From positions 1 to 64,000 of the forward strand of contig LNDT01000001.1 of the NCBI GenBank assembly GCA_001464715.1: 64,000 nt of DNA. The letters are read 5' to 3'. This document shows, one piece after another, positions 24,957-33,758 of this stretch. This DNA comes from Bdellovibrionales bacterium Ga0074137. GTDB lineage: Bacteria > Bdellovibrionota > Bdellovibrionia > Bdellovibrionales > JAMPXM01. The notes beneath the pieces are model-generated. The model had not been told where the DNA came from and did not search any database. It was given only the letters and a program-made list of their open reading frames with translations. The number at the start of each line of letters is the position of its first letter. Position 1 is the first letter of the stretch. Position numbers and translations under genes: made by a program.

Positions 24957-26138
24957 ATGGCGAGATGGAAAAACGGAAACGACACACCACGAGGACGACC
25001 GAGCGATCGGTCGCCCGGTCTCGTGCGTGCCGTTTTGGATTTTGAACTCGACATTGGAGTCGTCGGCGATGTCGACATCGACCCCGCTGTTTTTAATGAT
25101 CCGGCTCAGGGTCTCACCGACAGTGACACGAGCTCGGATTCAGAGAAAACATCCGAGTACCCGGTGTTTTCTCTCAAGACAGAAAATTGGATTTCGATTC
25201 AAGGTGGAGAATTCGGTCAAAGTTTGTTTCTGGGAACCAAACGCCTTTCACTCCCGAAAGAATGGCGAAATCCAGACTTCCCTTTTGTTCGAGGTCTTCC
25301 CGATGGAACTATTCTTGTTTCTGACACCACGTTTGATGTCTCTCATGAGAAAAACACCTGGATTCTTTCGCGCGAGGGAGAAATTCTTTCTCACTTTGGA
25401 ATCGGCAGTGCCGCTGTCGAAATTTGCCCCCTGGAAGGCGGTTTGATCGCGGTGGCCTACCACCCTTTGTCTGCAAAAAAATTCGGTCACCGTGTCGAAC
25501 CTCAGCAGCGCACGGCCATTGCTTTTTTTGATCGTCAGGGGAAGCTTCTTACAACTTTCAACCACGAAGCCGGCCGGGCATCGATCTCGGCCGACAATGT
25601 GCGCTGCATGACGCGAGTTTCGCCTCACGAATTGATCTTCATCCCAGAAAAATTGACGTCCCGCGGCCAAGATATTGAAAACCCTGTGGTTTTCTACCAC
25701 TGCGCCACTGGTCGAAGCCTCGTTTTTTCCGCGCCACTGGGCGGTTCTGAGGCCGTTTCGGTCGCGCGAGGAAGAGACGGCGAACTGTGGGTTCTTCTGG
25801 CAAGTCCCGAGGGGTTTGAAGATCAGGTGATCGCATTTGACCCGGCTCGTAAAGTGAGTCAGTATCTTGGGGTTTTCACTGGGATCTTTCGCGGATTGAC
25901 GGGCTTTTCCGTCTCTCAGGGAATTGGTCTTGCGGTGGATTCTTTGGCCAATCCTGTGAAGGAGGCCGCAGAGACAGAGCTAAGACCTTCAGTTCAGCTG
26001 AAGGCACCTTGGAGTCATCTTTCTGGCGGTTTTATTTCCCAGGAAATAGTGTCTGAGTACAATTGGGTTTTGGCGAACCCGGAAGCCTTACCGGTTTTCG
26101 ATTCCGCCGAATGGACTCAAGAAACACTTCGGATCTGA
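24957..26138 (+). CDS. Hypothetical protein, beta-propeller-like
   Basis: I do not recognise this 393-residue protein. It has a polar N-terminus (RGRPSDRSPG), an acidic Ser/Asp-rich stretch near residues 55-65, then a run of beta-strand-like repeats in which short segments such as LPDGTILVSDTT, WILSREGEILSHFGIG, IAFFDRQGKLLTTF and VARGRDGELWVLLAS resemble blades of a six- or seven-bladed propeller. No signal peptide is seen, so it is probably cytosolic. It lies 47 bp after lon and 57 bp before rpsN on the same strand, possibly within one transcript. Function unknown. Confidence 0.6.
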   Translation: MARWKNGNDTPRGRPSDRSPGLVRAVLDFELDIGVVGDVDIDPAVFNDPAQGLTDSDTSSDSEKTSEYPVFSLKTENWISIQGGEFGQSLFLGTKRLSLPKEWRNPDFPFVRGLPDGTILVSDTTFDVSHEKNTWILSREGEILSHFGIGSAAVEICPLEGGLIAVAYHPLSAKKFGHRVEPQQRTAIAFFDRQGKLLTTFNHEAGRASISADNVRCMTRVSPHELIFIPEKLTSRGQDIENPVVFYHCATGRSLVFSAPLGGSEAVSVARGRDGELWVLLASPEGFEDQVIAFDPARKVSQYLGVFTGIFRGLTGFSVSQGIGLAVDSLANPVKEAAETELRPSVQLKAPWSHLSGGFISQEIVSEYNWVLANPEALPVFDSAEWTQETLRI

Positions 26139-26195
26139 AAAGTTTTTTAGAGTTTTAAATTTTAACTGTTCGTTTTTTTGGGAGTGCGAAAAAAG

Positions 26196-26501
26196 ATGGC
26201 TCGTTTGGCGATGAGAGTAAAAGAAATTAAGCGTTCGAAACTGGCTGCAAAGTACGCTGTAAAGCGCGCTGATCTCAAAAAGAAGTGCATCGACACGACA
26301 ATTTCTGACGAAGAGCGAGAGGCTGCTCGTACAGCCATCCAGAAACTTCCCCGCAACTCGGCGCCGTCTCGTCAACGCAATCGCTGCAAACTCACGGGTC
26401 GAGCGCGCGGTTATGTCGGCGACTTCGGTCTTTGCCGCAACGAATTCCGTCGCCTCGCTAGCTACGGCCAAATCCCTGGCGTAACAAAAGCCAGCTGGTA
26501 G
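26196..26501 (+). CDS. rpsN: 30S ribosomal protein S14
   Basis: This 101-residue basic protein is ribosomal protein S14 of the long, zinc-free form, as in E. coli. Its C-terminal half carries the signature [18 protein letters not shown] and ends in [11 protein letters not shown]. The four-cysteine zinc motif of the short form is absent, since only isolated cysteines are present. The ATG at 26196 matches the family N-terminus and has GGAG upstream; a TTG at 26178 would add six residues. It stands apart from other ribosomal protein genes in this window and is followed by a strong terminator. In some bacteria a zinc-free S14 outside the main cluster is a zinc-starvation paralogue; whether that applies here cannot be told. 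Confidence 0.95.
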   Translation: MARLAMRVKEIKRSKLAAKYAVKRADLKKKCIDTTISDEEREAARTAIQKLPRNSAPSRQRNRCKLTGRARGYVGDFGLCRNEFRRLASYGQIPGVTKASW

Positions 26502-26580
26502 TAAGTTGCTAATAGTCTAATAGGCGTTGTTGCTTAATAGGCTGCAGCTGATGAAAGTCAGACGACATCCGTCGAAGTTC

Positions 26581-26614
26581 AAAATCCCCGCATTAGACTG
26601 CGGGGATTTTTTTT
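26581..26614 (+). terminator. Rho-independent terminator after rpsN
   Basis: A 12-bp stem (26581-26592 with 26599-26610, AAAATCCCCGCA against TGCGGGGATTTT) encloses the loop TTAGAC and runs into eight T residues at 26607-26614. It ends the rpsN transcript. The 79 bp between the rpsN stop and this hairpin can form two small hairpins but holds no gene that I recognise. Confidence 0.92.
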
Positions 26615-26740
26615 AAGCCTCGCCGCCCGGCTGGGGCCATTTCTAGCGCGGCAAGTTTTTCCTAGGACGCAAGACCATTTGAAGTCGTGCTGGACGAGCT
26701 GAAAAGCGCCAGCAGCACGATTTTCCTTCACACTGGTCCA

Positions 26741-28330
26741 ATGAGAAAATCAATTTTTGCGTCAGTCTTGATCTCCGGCGGACTGCTGGGCAGCGTGGTG
26801 GTCGTTTCGTCCTGCGCTCCCTCGTTTCAAACGTCTCGGGACAGCGTCGCCGATAAAATTGATGAGACCCTTGGATGTAATAATTTTGAAGAGTCACTTT
26901 GGCAGGCTTTTTACGAGTCGATTGAAAATGACGGATCTCCTCCAGAGGCGATCAATGTTCAAGAGGCGCTCAAGCTTGGCTTCACAAAATCGGGACGACT
27001 CTCAAAAATTTCAAAACTCTCGCAAGATCAGATAACAAAACACACGTCTGAAATTGCTGCGATTGTTCGCATGCGCACAGAGGCTTCCAAAAATTCGGGT
27101 CAAACCAAGCTCGAACTGATGGATGACGAAAAACGAAAAGGACTTTGGCTTGAGCGCATTGCTCAACTTGAAATCGGGGACCGAAGCACATTAGAAAAAT
27201 CAAAAGACGTCGACAAAGTTCGCGCTTCGATAGCAGCTCTAAAAGCCGTCGCTACAAAAGAAAAAATGCTGGGAGTCAGCTGTGAGACTCCGGCCGCGCA
27301 GCCTCCCTCATCCAGCTTGACTCCTTCACCACCACCGACCGCACCGGAGTCCACTTTGTTTGGACATTGGAAAGCGATTTACCCGGCACCCGTCTACGGC
27401 GGACTCAAAACATTTGCGACACTTTATCAAAGCTGCGAGGCCGCGGCTCGTACGCCGCTCGGTGATGAATTTAACGGCGTTCAAGGCATTTCGGTCGTTG
27501 GACGACACTCCAGCGGTACCGGGAATATACGAACTATTGCTAATCTCAAGGCGCTGATCAGCGACCATCCCTACATAGGTACCGGAATCTACAAACGTCC
27601 CCTTCCCGCCTGTCACGACGTGCAGGGCGCACCATCCATTTATGATTACGGTGGGAAGCCGTACACATCGACGTCCAACGAAAAAGTCCTCAACATGTTT
27701 CGAAACGCTGGCTCTGGTTCAAGAGAACTTGGGATCGATTGCTCGGCGATGGTCTATTCGGCGTTTGCTGCTGTTGGATTAAAATTTAAAAAGGAAACGA
27801 GCCTCAAAGCGTCTCTCGTTCATGGTGTTTCGTCGACGATGCTCACAGAGCCTATGAAAAATGGACTTACGTGTCTTGATCACGCCGCGTTCACCAGCGG
27901 AAAAAATCTTCTTCCCGGAGACATAATTTCGATTCGGGGTCACGTGGTGATGGTTTCAGACATCGGGCAAGATCCGCTGGGCGTTTCTTCCATCAATTCG
28001 GTGAGCGCGTGCAAAGCCTCCAACATGAGTGTCAGTCGATTTAACTTTTCGATTCTGCAGTCGTCTCCTTCGAAAGGGTCGATAGGAATGAACCGCATGA
28101 GAGCGAGAGACTACCTCTCGAACACAAGTACGATGGGCCTTGGCATGCTCGATCATGCCGTCAATGCTTGCAAAGCCAAATTTCAATCCAAAGCGATTGT
28201 CTCGAAGTCTACGCAGGCCAGTGTCGTGCGGCATCTCGGTACAGCCAGCTGCACCGACCCACGACCGATCACGTTCACTCAAGAAGAGTGCTTGAGCTCT
28301 TGCCCTCAGCTCACTCTCGATTCAATATAG
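26741..28330 (+). CDS. Lipoprotein with NlpC/P60-like cysteine peptidase domain
   Basis: The 529-residue protein starts with a signal peptide and the lipobox VVSSC, so it is predicted to be an envelope lipoprotein. The N-terminal half is helical and charged, followed by a Pro/Ser/Thr linker near 190-210. The second half contains GIDCSAMVYSAF and, about 75 residues later, LLPGDIISIRGHVVMVSDI; these supply the Cys and His expected of an NlpC/P60-type fold that cuts peptidoglycan peptides. The match is motif-level only. The ATG at 26741 is preferred because it begins the signal peptide; the frame is open from 26687. Cys-rich segments at the end (CLSSCPQL) may form disulfides. Confidence 0.68.
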   Translation: MRKSIFASVLISGGLLGSVVVVSSCAPSFQTSRDSVADKIDETLGCNNFEESLWQAFYESIENDGSPPEAINVQEALKLGFTKSGRLSKISKLSQDQITKHTSEIAAIVRMRTEASKNSGQTKLELMDDEKRKGLWLERIAQLEIGDRSTLEKSKDVDKVRASIAALKAVATKEKMLGVSCETPAAQPPSSSLTPSPPPTAPESTLFGHWKAIYPAPVYGGLKTFATLYQSCEAAARTPLGDEFNGVQGISVVGRHSSGTGNIRTIANLKALISDHPYIGTGIYKRPLPACHDVQGAPSIYDYGGKPYTSTSNEKVLNMFRNAGSGSRELGIDCSAMVYSAFAAVGLKFKKETSLKASLVHGVSSTMLTEPMKNGLTCLDHAAFTSGKNLLPGDIISIRGHVVMVSDIGQDPLGVSSINSVSACKASNMSVSRFNFSILQSSPSKGSIGMNRMRARDYLSNTSTMGLGMLDHAVNACKAKFQSKAIVSKSTQASVVRHLGTASCTDPRPITFTQEECLSSCPQLTLDSI

Positions 28331-28334
28331 GGCG

Positions 28335-29168
28335 ATGAAGCCCAGGAAACGACTCGAGGACATAGCTCTGAATGCCGCAATGGTGGCCGCCGACTGGATT
28401 GCGGCCCGGAGTCCCGAATCGCCCCGAAGGCGGCACCCTGCTCTCGCTCCTCTTCGTTTGATCGCCCATCGCGGCGCCTGCAAAGAGCGAGGATGTCTTG
28501 AAAATACAATCCCAGCGTTTGACCGCGCCCGTGAGTCTGGTGTGTGGGGAATCGAATTCGACGTTCGATTTACGAAAGACGACGTCCCCGTCGTTCATCA
28601 CGACGAAACTCTTTTGCGCACGTTCGGTCGGCCGGTTGCGATCGCCAACACCACTTTCACGACACTTCAACATGAGGCGCCCGAAGTTCCGTCGCTAGAA
28701 CGCGTCATTAAAGAATACTCAGATTCAATGCATTTGATGATTGAGCTCAAAGGAACGCGCGCCGATTTTAGTGGTCCAAGGCTTAAAAAAATATCCGAAC
28801 TTACATCGAGCTTAAAAGGTGGCGAGCAGTTTCATCTGATGTCGCTAGAGCCTGAGATGTTAGAAATCTTGGCCGAGCATGTCGGCATTTCCAGGCAGGC
28901 CTTGATTTCGATTGCGACAACGAACGTTCAAGCGGTATCGGACCTGACCCTTGAGCGCGGCTACAAAGGTTTCACCTGTCATTGGTTGGCGATGACCTCA
29001 ACGCTTCTTCACCGTCATCATTCGGTCAGGCAGTCCTGCGGCGTCGGATTCACGGCCTCCAAGGCAAGTCTTCAGCGCGAATGGTCGCGAGGCCTTGATT
29101 GGGTGTTCACAAATCACGCGCACCTAGCGAGCCAATGGCTGACGGATATTGAAAGCATGAAGAAATGA
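28335..29168 (+). CDS. Glycerophosphodiester phosphodiesterase
   Basis: This 277-residue protein fits the GDPD family, which hydrolyses glycerophosphodiesters to glycerol-3-phosphate and an alcohol. The motif set is clear: IAHRGAC with H45 and R46, LENTIPAF with E56 and N57, GIEFDVRFTKDDVPVVHHD with E74, D76 and H88, and MIELKG further on. No signal peptide is seen, so it is probably cytosolic, although the N-terminal helix could associate with the membrane. It lies 4 bp after the NlpC-like lipoprotein and overlaps the transporter gene by 4 bp (ATGA), so the four genes up to 30954 form one likely operon. Recycling of membrane-lipid head groups is a plausible role. Confidence 0.88.
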   Translation: MKPRKRLEDIALNAAMVAADWIAARSPESPRRRHPALAPLRLIAHRGACKERGCLENTIPAFDRARESGVWGIEFDVRFTKDDVPVVHHDETLLRTFGRPVAIANTTFTTLQHEAPEVPSLERVIKEYSDSMHLMIELKGTRADFSGPRLKKISELTSSLKGGEQFHLMSLEPEMLEILAEHVGISRQALISIATTNVQAVSDLTLERGYKGFTCHWLAMTSTLLHRHHSVRQSCGVGFTASKASLQREWSRGLDWVFTNHAHLASQWLTDIESMKK

Positions 29169-30409
29169 AGAACTTTGGAAGCCTTGAGAAAGTGTCGCTC
29201 TTTGCTTCACTCTATTTCGCACAAGGCCTCCCCTATGGATTTTTCACTCAAGCTCTTCCCGTTTATTTGCGTGAAGCGAAAGTCTCATTGACTGAAATTG
29301 GCGGAGCCTCGCTGCTGACGCTGCCATGGGCTCTTAAGTTTCTTTGGGCACCACTCGCCGATCGGTATGGATTTCCAAAATTGGGATTGAGACGAAGTTG
29401 GATTGTTCCCTTGCAGTTTCTTTCGGTCTTCGCACTGGTCATCGTCTCATTCACAGATCCGTCGAAATCACTCTTGGTCGTATTGATTGCGTTTTTAGTT
29501 TGTAATTTAATTGCCGCTTCCCAAGATGTCGCCACCGACGGACTGGCTGTGGACGTATTGAAAGATCATGAACGTGGCTGGGCCAATGGGATTCAAGTCG
29601 GTGCTTACCGGATTGGAATGATCGCCGGGGGATCTGTGATGCTTGTTGTCCTGGCCCGTATTGGCTGGCAAGCGGCGATGCTGGGCATGGCTTCTGCGCT
29701 CGCTCTGGCAAGTCTTCCCGTTTTATTTTTTAGAGAGCGTGACGTCTTGGGCTCTTTTGAAAATCAAATTGCTTCCGCACGAAAGAGTGCACCAATTGAG
29801 GATCTAAAAGAATTTCTTTCTCTACGCGGTCTTTGGAAGTGGCTTGGTGTTTTGCTTCTATTTAAGGTTTCTCACCAAGCCGCATCGGCGATGATTCGCC
29901 CGTGGCTTGTCGATCACGGCTACACGATGGAAGACATCGGAACATTGATGGGGCTTTTCGGGTCCGGCGCGGGGCTTGCTGGCGCTGTTCTTGGCGCCTG
30001 GGTCGCAAGCCGCTTTGATCGCTTTCGCAGCTTGATTGTGCTTTGCGGTGTGCAGGCGCTGGCGACTGCGACCTACCTTTTTCCCATATTTTCCGAGCAT
30101 GCTCTTTGGAAAATCGCGCTGGCGACAACGATCGACAATGGTGTGAGTGGAGTTGCAACAGTGACTTTGTTTGCTGCGATGATGGAAAAGTGTCGGCCTC
30201 ATCACAGCTCGAGCGATTACACGCTGCAAGCTTCGCTGGTGGTTATTTCTCAAACATTCGCATCGGCACTCGCTGGAAGATCCGCGGACGTTTTTGGCTA
30301 TGGAGCTCACTTCACTCTTGTTTGCGGAGTGAGTCTTTTGGTCTTTGGATTTTTAATTTGGGCGCTCAAAGATGTCTCTCCCAAAGCGTCGCCCGTCGGT
30401 GTCTCGTGA
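29165..30409 (+). CDS. MFS transporter, AmpG-like
   Basis: This 414-residue protein has about twelve membrane helices and belongs to the major facilitator superfamily. Its N-terminus (YFAQGLPYGFFTQALPVYLRE), LPWALKFLWAPLADRYG and SQDVATDGLAVDVL match the AmpG/PAT group, which imports cell-wall muropeptides or acetyl-CoA-type substrates. AmpG itself would link to peptidoglycan recycling, which fits the NlpC/P60-like lipoprotein two genes upstream. Substrate not proven. It is coupled to the GDPD (ATGA overlap) and to the barrel protein downstream (GTGA overlap at 30406-30409). Confidence 0.82.
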   Translation: MKNFGSLEKVSLFASLYFAQGLPYGFFTQALPVYLREAKVSLTEIGGASLLTLPWALKFLWAPLADRYGFPKLGLRRSWIVPLQFLSVFALVIVSFTDPSKSLLVVLIAFLVCNLIAASQDVATDGLAVDVLKDHERGWANGIQVGAYRIGMIAGGSVMLVVLARIGWQAAMLGMASALALASLPVLFFRERDVLGSFENQIASARKSAPIEDLKEFLSLRGLWKWLGVLLLFKVSHQAASAMIRPWLVDHGYTMEDIGTLMGLFGSGAGLAGAVLGAWVASRFDRFRSLIVLCGVQALATATYLFPIFSEHALWKIALATTIDNGVSGVATVTLFAAMMEKCRPHHSSSDYTLQASLVVISQTFASALAGRSADVFGYGAHFTLVCGVSLLVFGFLIWALKDVSPKASPVGVS

Positions 30410-30954
30410 AAAACTTCGAACGGCGCCTCAAAATTTTGGGACTGATTTTGTTTCTCGCATCTTTTTTAAGTCCTGCGAAAACTCTCGCTTTTGAAGTGGG
30501 TCTGGGATTTGGCCCCTTTCTTCCCAGTCGCATCGGCGGTGTACGGGAAGTCATGAACGGATGGGCTTTTCGAGGCGGCTTAGAAACATCAAAAGGTTTT
30601 TTTGAAGCCGAAGTTTTCACCGCTCATGGGGGCGGTGCGGATTACGCCACGGGAGCTCTCGACTTTAGGCTGGATCTTGATTCCGATGAAGAACCTTCGC
30701 CGCTGCCCGTTCATTTCAATCTTGGTTTTCACATCGACAACTACCGTCCCGCAACCCAAGACGGCGTAAAATTTAGCGGCGGCTGGCACTATGGGGGCGG
30801 ATTCAGAGTTCCCTTGGGCCCCATCACAAGCCCTTTGGCTTTGAGAGCGGACTTCAAACATCGCTTCTCTCCAGGAAGCTCTTTGATCGTCATGATCGGT
30901 TTCAGTTATTCAACGGACTCCTCTGGTGGTTCTGGCGGCTCAGAGGCACCGTAA
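30406..30954 (+). CDS. Exported beta-barrel-like protein
   Basis: This 182-residue protein starts at a GTG that overlaps the transporter stop by 4 bp. It has a signal peptide (ILGLILFLASFLSPAKTLA) and a mature part made of alternating aromatic and glycine-rich strands (VGLGFGPFLPSR, HFNLGFHIDNY, HYGGGFRVPLG, VMIGFSYS), which looks like a small outer-membrane barrel. The frame is open further upstream, but that part is a shadow of the transporter gene. The C-terminus is a Gly/Ser tail without the usual final aromatic residue, so barrel insertion is uncertain. No family is recognised. Confidence 0.65.
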   Translation: MKNFERRLKILGLILFLASFLSPAKTLAFEVGLGFGPFLPSRIGGVREVMNGWAFRGGLETSKGFFEAEVFTAHGGGADYATGALDFRLDLDSDEEPSPLPVHFNLGFHIDNYRPATQDGVKFSGGWHYGGGFRVPLGPITSPLALRADFKHRFSPGSSLIVMIGFSYSTDSSGGSGGSEAP

Positions 30955-31025
30955 AAATGTTCTTCAAATGACCAAAGGCTAGGTCGTCACGAAAGCCACT
31001 GTGGTCGCGGCGATCAGAACATTTT
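30954..31025 (+). other. Long-range inverted repeat, possible structured RNA or terminator
   Basis: AAAATGTTCT at 30954-30963 is the exact complement of AGAACATTTT at 31016-31025, closing a 52-base interior in which GACC/GGTC and GGCT/AGCC pairs are possible. It begins at the stop of the barrel gene and lies 86 bp before the response regulator start. Only four T residues follow the stem, so it is a weak terminator at best. It may be a leader element of the regulator. It does not match the GEMM c-di-GMP riboswitch core. Confidence 0.35.
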
Positions 31026-31110
31026 AGATGGAAAACAGGACCCGATTTTCACCGCACAGTGCTCAACTTTTCGTCGCTCGGTTCCGATAGATCTTCTAGG
31101 GGGTCCATCA

Positions 31111-31824
31111 ATGGCCAATCTCCTTTTGGTAGAAGACAGCGAAGACATACGCAATATGGTCACGGCCCTTTTGGGTCGAGATCATCAAATTTTATGGGCT
31201 CCGACCCTTGCGGACGCTCGCCGCGCACTCAACGAGAAAAAGCGTTTTGACCTCGTACTTCTGGACGTCGATCTTCCGGATGGCAACGGTGTCGACTTCC
31301 TTGGAAGCGGCCTTCAAGAAGGTACGGCTGTGATTCTTCTCACCGCGTATGACTCTGTGAACACGCGTGTACGTGGTTTTACATTTGGTGCCGAGGACTT
31401 CATCGCTAAACCGTTCGATCCCGTTGAATTTCAAGTGCGCGTGACAACACGACTGAAGCATTTGGCTCGCCGAGAGACGAAAAATGCTGTCACTTCAAAT
31501 CTTCGAGCAGGACTTCTTGAACTCGATTTAGAAAAGCAGCGTGCTTTTGATTTGCGCCCGGGAACCTTAGCCTCCGGTGGCGAGAGCCAAAAGAAGGAGC
31601 TCGATCTCACGCCGGTGGAGTTTCGCCTTCTGCTACTTTTTATCCGAGAAAATGGGTCTATTGTCCCGCGCGAGACAATCCTAACGCAAGTTTGGGGCAA
31701 TGAAATTCATGTATCCCCCCGCGTAGTGGATCATCACGTCTGTGCTGTCCGTCGTAAAATTGCGGACACCGGAACTAAGATCGAATCGATCTACGGCGTC
31801 GGCTACAAACTCGAAGCTGCCTAA
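31111..31824 (+). CDS. OmpR-family response regulator
   Basis: This 237-residue two-component regulator has a receiver domain (about 1-115) and an OmpR/PhoB winged-helix DNA-binding domain (about 155-235). The receiver has E8, D9 and the phosphorylated D52 in LLDVDLPDG, with T78 and K100 in AKPF. The DNA-binding part has DLTPVEFRLLLLF, VPRETILTQVWG and VVDHHVCAVRRKI followed by IYGVGYKLE. No sensor kinase lies beside it; the nearest kinase gene is at 40.4 kb, so its partner is unknown. It stands alone, with an inverted-repeat leader upstream and apaG downstream. Confidence 0.93.
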   Translation: MANLLLVEDSEDIRNMVTALLGRDHQILWAPTLADARRALNEKKRFDLVLLDVDLPDGNGVDFLGSGLQEGTAVILLTAYDSVNTRVRGFTFGAEDFIAKPFDPVEFQVRVTTRLKHLARRETKNAVTSNLRAGLLELDLEKQRAFDLRPGTLASGGESQKKELDLTPVEFRLLLLFIRENGSIVPRETILTQVWGNEIHVSPRVVDHHVCAVRRKIADTGTKIESIYGVGYKLEAA

Positions 31825-31860
31825 GGATAATTTTCGTATGAGCACTCAGCCTTGACGGAT

Positions 31861-31882
31861 TGGTCATAATCCACGATGACCA
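31861..31882. promoter_or_regulatory. Inverted repeat upstream of apaG
   Basis: TGGTCAT at 31861-31867 and ATGACCA at 31876-31882 are exact complements with eight bases between them. The site lies 30 bp before the apaG start and 36 bp after the response-regulator stop. It could be an operator or a small hairpin in the apaG leader. No T-run follows. Confidence 0.3.
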
Positions 31883-31912
31883 GTGGCAGTCTTATTTCAC
31901 GGCGAGGACTCC

Positions 31913-32302
31913 ATGATCGAAACAGCTACCACCCATGGAATTCAGGTCGAAGTCGAATGTCGTTTTGTTTCAGAACAAAGTGATATCTCGCAGAATCGAT
32001 ACTTATTTGCCTACTTGATTCGCATTTCAAACACGTCCCAAAACCGAGTCCAACTCCTGAACCGCATGTGGAAAATCACTGACGGCCTGGGACGCATTGA
32101 GACTGTCGAAGGCCCCGGCGTCGTCGGTCAGCAACCGTGGATCGAACCTGGCGACTTCTTCGAATACGAAAGCTTTTGCCCGCTGACCACGCCAACCGGC
32201 ACGATGAGCGGATCTTATGAAATGAGCTGGGAAGCGCAGAATAAGTCATTTCAAGCCGAGATTCCGCAGTTCTTTCTTGTCGAACCAGGCTCGTTTCATT
32301 GA
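31913..32302 (+). CDS. apaG: ApaG domain protein
   Basis: This 129-residue protein matches ApaG (DUF525), a small immunoglobulin-like beta fold found in almost all proteobacteria. The motifs FAYLIRISNTS, VQLLNRMWKITDG, VEGPGVVGQQPWIEPGDFFEY and TPTGTMSGSYEM are characteristic. Its biochemical role is not settled; links to cobalt/magnesium resistance and nucleotide binding have been proposed, and the next gene encodes a magnesium transporter. The ATG at 31913 has GCGAGGA upstream and gives a length close to the 125 of E. coli. Confidence 0.93.
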   Translation: MIETATTHGIQVEVECRFVSEQSDISQNRYLFAYLIRISNTSQNRVQLLNRMWKITDGLGRIETVEGPGVVGQQPWIEPGDFFEYESFCPLTTPTGTMSGSYEMSWEAQNKSFQAEIPQFFLVEPGSFH

Positions 32303-32338
32303 AGGTAAAGAAGAACCCCGGCGGCGGATAGGTGATGC

Positions 32339-33661
32339 ATGAGTGAGATCGAGACTCAAGAAATGGGGCTCGTGGCCCGTCTTCTTGAGACTTGGCCACA
32401 TTTGCCAGCCAGCGAAAAACTTTCGACGTTTCGAAGTTTGGCGGCTGACGACTCCGAAGATTTTTTTCTCGCCCTCGGACCGCGAGAGCACGCCGGACTT
32501 TACGAAGACTTCAATCGTGCTGAACGCCGGCTGTGGTCTCGGTTTTTGGCTCCTGACGATGCGGCCGATTTGATTCAAGAGCTTCCCGAAGAGCTTCGCG
32601 CAGAGGCGATGAGTCTTATCGACGAAAAAGTCCGCCGAGAAATCATCGCACTTCTATCCTACCGCGAAGATGAGGCCGGCGGCCTTATGAGCCCTCGCTT
32701 CGTGCGCGTTCGCCCCGACATGCTTGTCGCCGAGGCCATTCGGTACGTGCGCCAACAAGCGCTCACGGTGGAGCAGATTTTTTACGTGTATGTGCTTGAT
32801 TCCAATCAGCGCCTCCTTGGCGTGATGTCGCTTCGGCAACTGTTCGTCAGTGCCGCAGAAAAAAGAATCTCTGATGTGATGGAAGATAAAGTCGTCACAA
32901 TCCCCGATGAAATGGACCAAGAGCAGGTCAGCCGCGTCTTTCAACAGCATCGCTTTATTGCTATTCCTGTTGTCGACAAAGACCGCCGCATGCAGGGTGT
33001 CGTCACGGTCGACGACATTTTGGACGTGAACCAAGAAGAAGCGACCGAAGATATCCAGAAGATGGGCGGACAAGAGGCCTTGGACGCTCCTTACCCCAGC
33101 GTCACACTTCCGGAAATGATCAAAAAGCGCGGCGGCTGGCTGATGCTTTTATTTGTTGGCGAAATGTTCACTACGACCGCCATGCACCACTTCGAAGTTG
33201 AAATTCAAAAAGCGGTCGTCTTGGCATTATTTATTCCGCTAATTATTTCGTCGGGCGGAAACGCAGGCGCACAGGCAACGACTTTGATTATCCGAGCCCT
33301 AGCGCTCAGGGAGCTTCGTCTGACCGATTGGTGGCGAGTGCTTCGTCGCGAGATCGCAACTGGGGCTGCGCTGGGTGGAGCTTTGGCGCTCATCGGGTTT
33401 ATGCGTATCGCATTTTGGCCCAACCGCGCCGAGCTCTTCACTGATCACTACGTGCTGGTCGGAATTTGTGTGGCCGTAAGTTTAATCGGTGTTGTTTTGT
33501 TTGGAACCATCGTGGGCGCCATGCTGCCCTTTATACTTCGGCGCCTTAAGCTTGACCCCGCCAGTGCTTCTGCCCCCTTCGTCGCGACACTTGTCGACGT
33601 TACGGGCCTCGTAATTTATTTTTCGATGGCAAGGTTCATTCTTTCTGGAACCCTTCTTTAG
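32339..33661 (+). CDS. mgtE: Magnesium transporter MgtE
   Basis: This 440-residue protein follows the MgtE plan: a helical N domain (1-120) with LAPDDAADLIQELPEE, two CBS domains (about 125-245) that sense cytosolic Mg2+, a plug helix, and five membrane helices from about 262 onward. The pore segment has IPLIISSGGNAGAQATTLIIRALAL, and the last helix VATLVDVTGLVIYF carries the acidic residue expected for Mg2+ binding. It forms a dimeric Mg2+ channel in the inner membrane. It lies 36 bp after apaG and is probably cotranscribed with it. Confidence 0.95.
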   Translation: MSEIETQEMGLVARLLETWPHLPASEKLSTFRSLAADDSEDFFLALGPREHAGLYEDFNRAERRLWSRFLAPDDAADLIQELPEELRAEAMSLIDEKVRREIIALLSYREDEAGGLMSPRFVRVRPDMLVAEAIRYVRQQALTVEQIFYVYVLDSNQRLLGVMSLRQLFVSAAEKRISDVMEDKVVTIPDEMDQEQVSRVFQQHRFIAIPVVDKDRRMQGVVTVDDILDVNQEEATEDIQKMGGQEALDAPYPSVTLPEMIKKRGGWLMLLFVGEMFTTTAMHHFEVEIQKAVVLALFIPLIISSGGNAGAQATTLIIRALALRELRLTDWWRVLRREIATGAALGGALALIGFMRIAFWPNRAELFTDHYVLVGICVAVSLIGVVLFGTIVGAMLPFILRRLKLDPASASAPFVATLVDVTGLVIYFSMARFILSGTLL

Positions 33662-33758
33662 CCGATTACGCGTCGCGGTTTCCGCCAAGAGCATAGAACC
33701 TTTCGTTTTCCGTCAAATTCTGGGAGACTCACCCTAATTTACTTCAGGAGATGTACAA

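Noticed and set aside
26548-26580. A CTGATGA motif followed by a small stem and GAAG, suggesting a hammerhead ribozyme.
   Set aside because: The base after CTGATGA does not pair with the base before GAAG, and the GAAA core is not matched. The bases also form a simple CTGA/TCAG hairpin in the rpsN trailer.
26570-26610. GTTCAAAATCC resembles a tRNA T-loop.
   Set aside because: No matching T-stem, anticodon arm or 7-bp acceptor stem is present; the sequence runs into a rho-independent terminator.
30954-31025. A GEMM-type c-di-GMP riboswitch, because of AAAGGC and CGAAAGCC strings.
   Set aside because: The conserved GCAAACC and ACGCAAAGCC parts, the second hairpin and the tetraloop receptor are missing.
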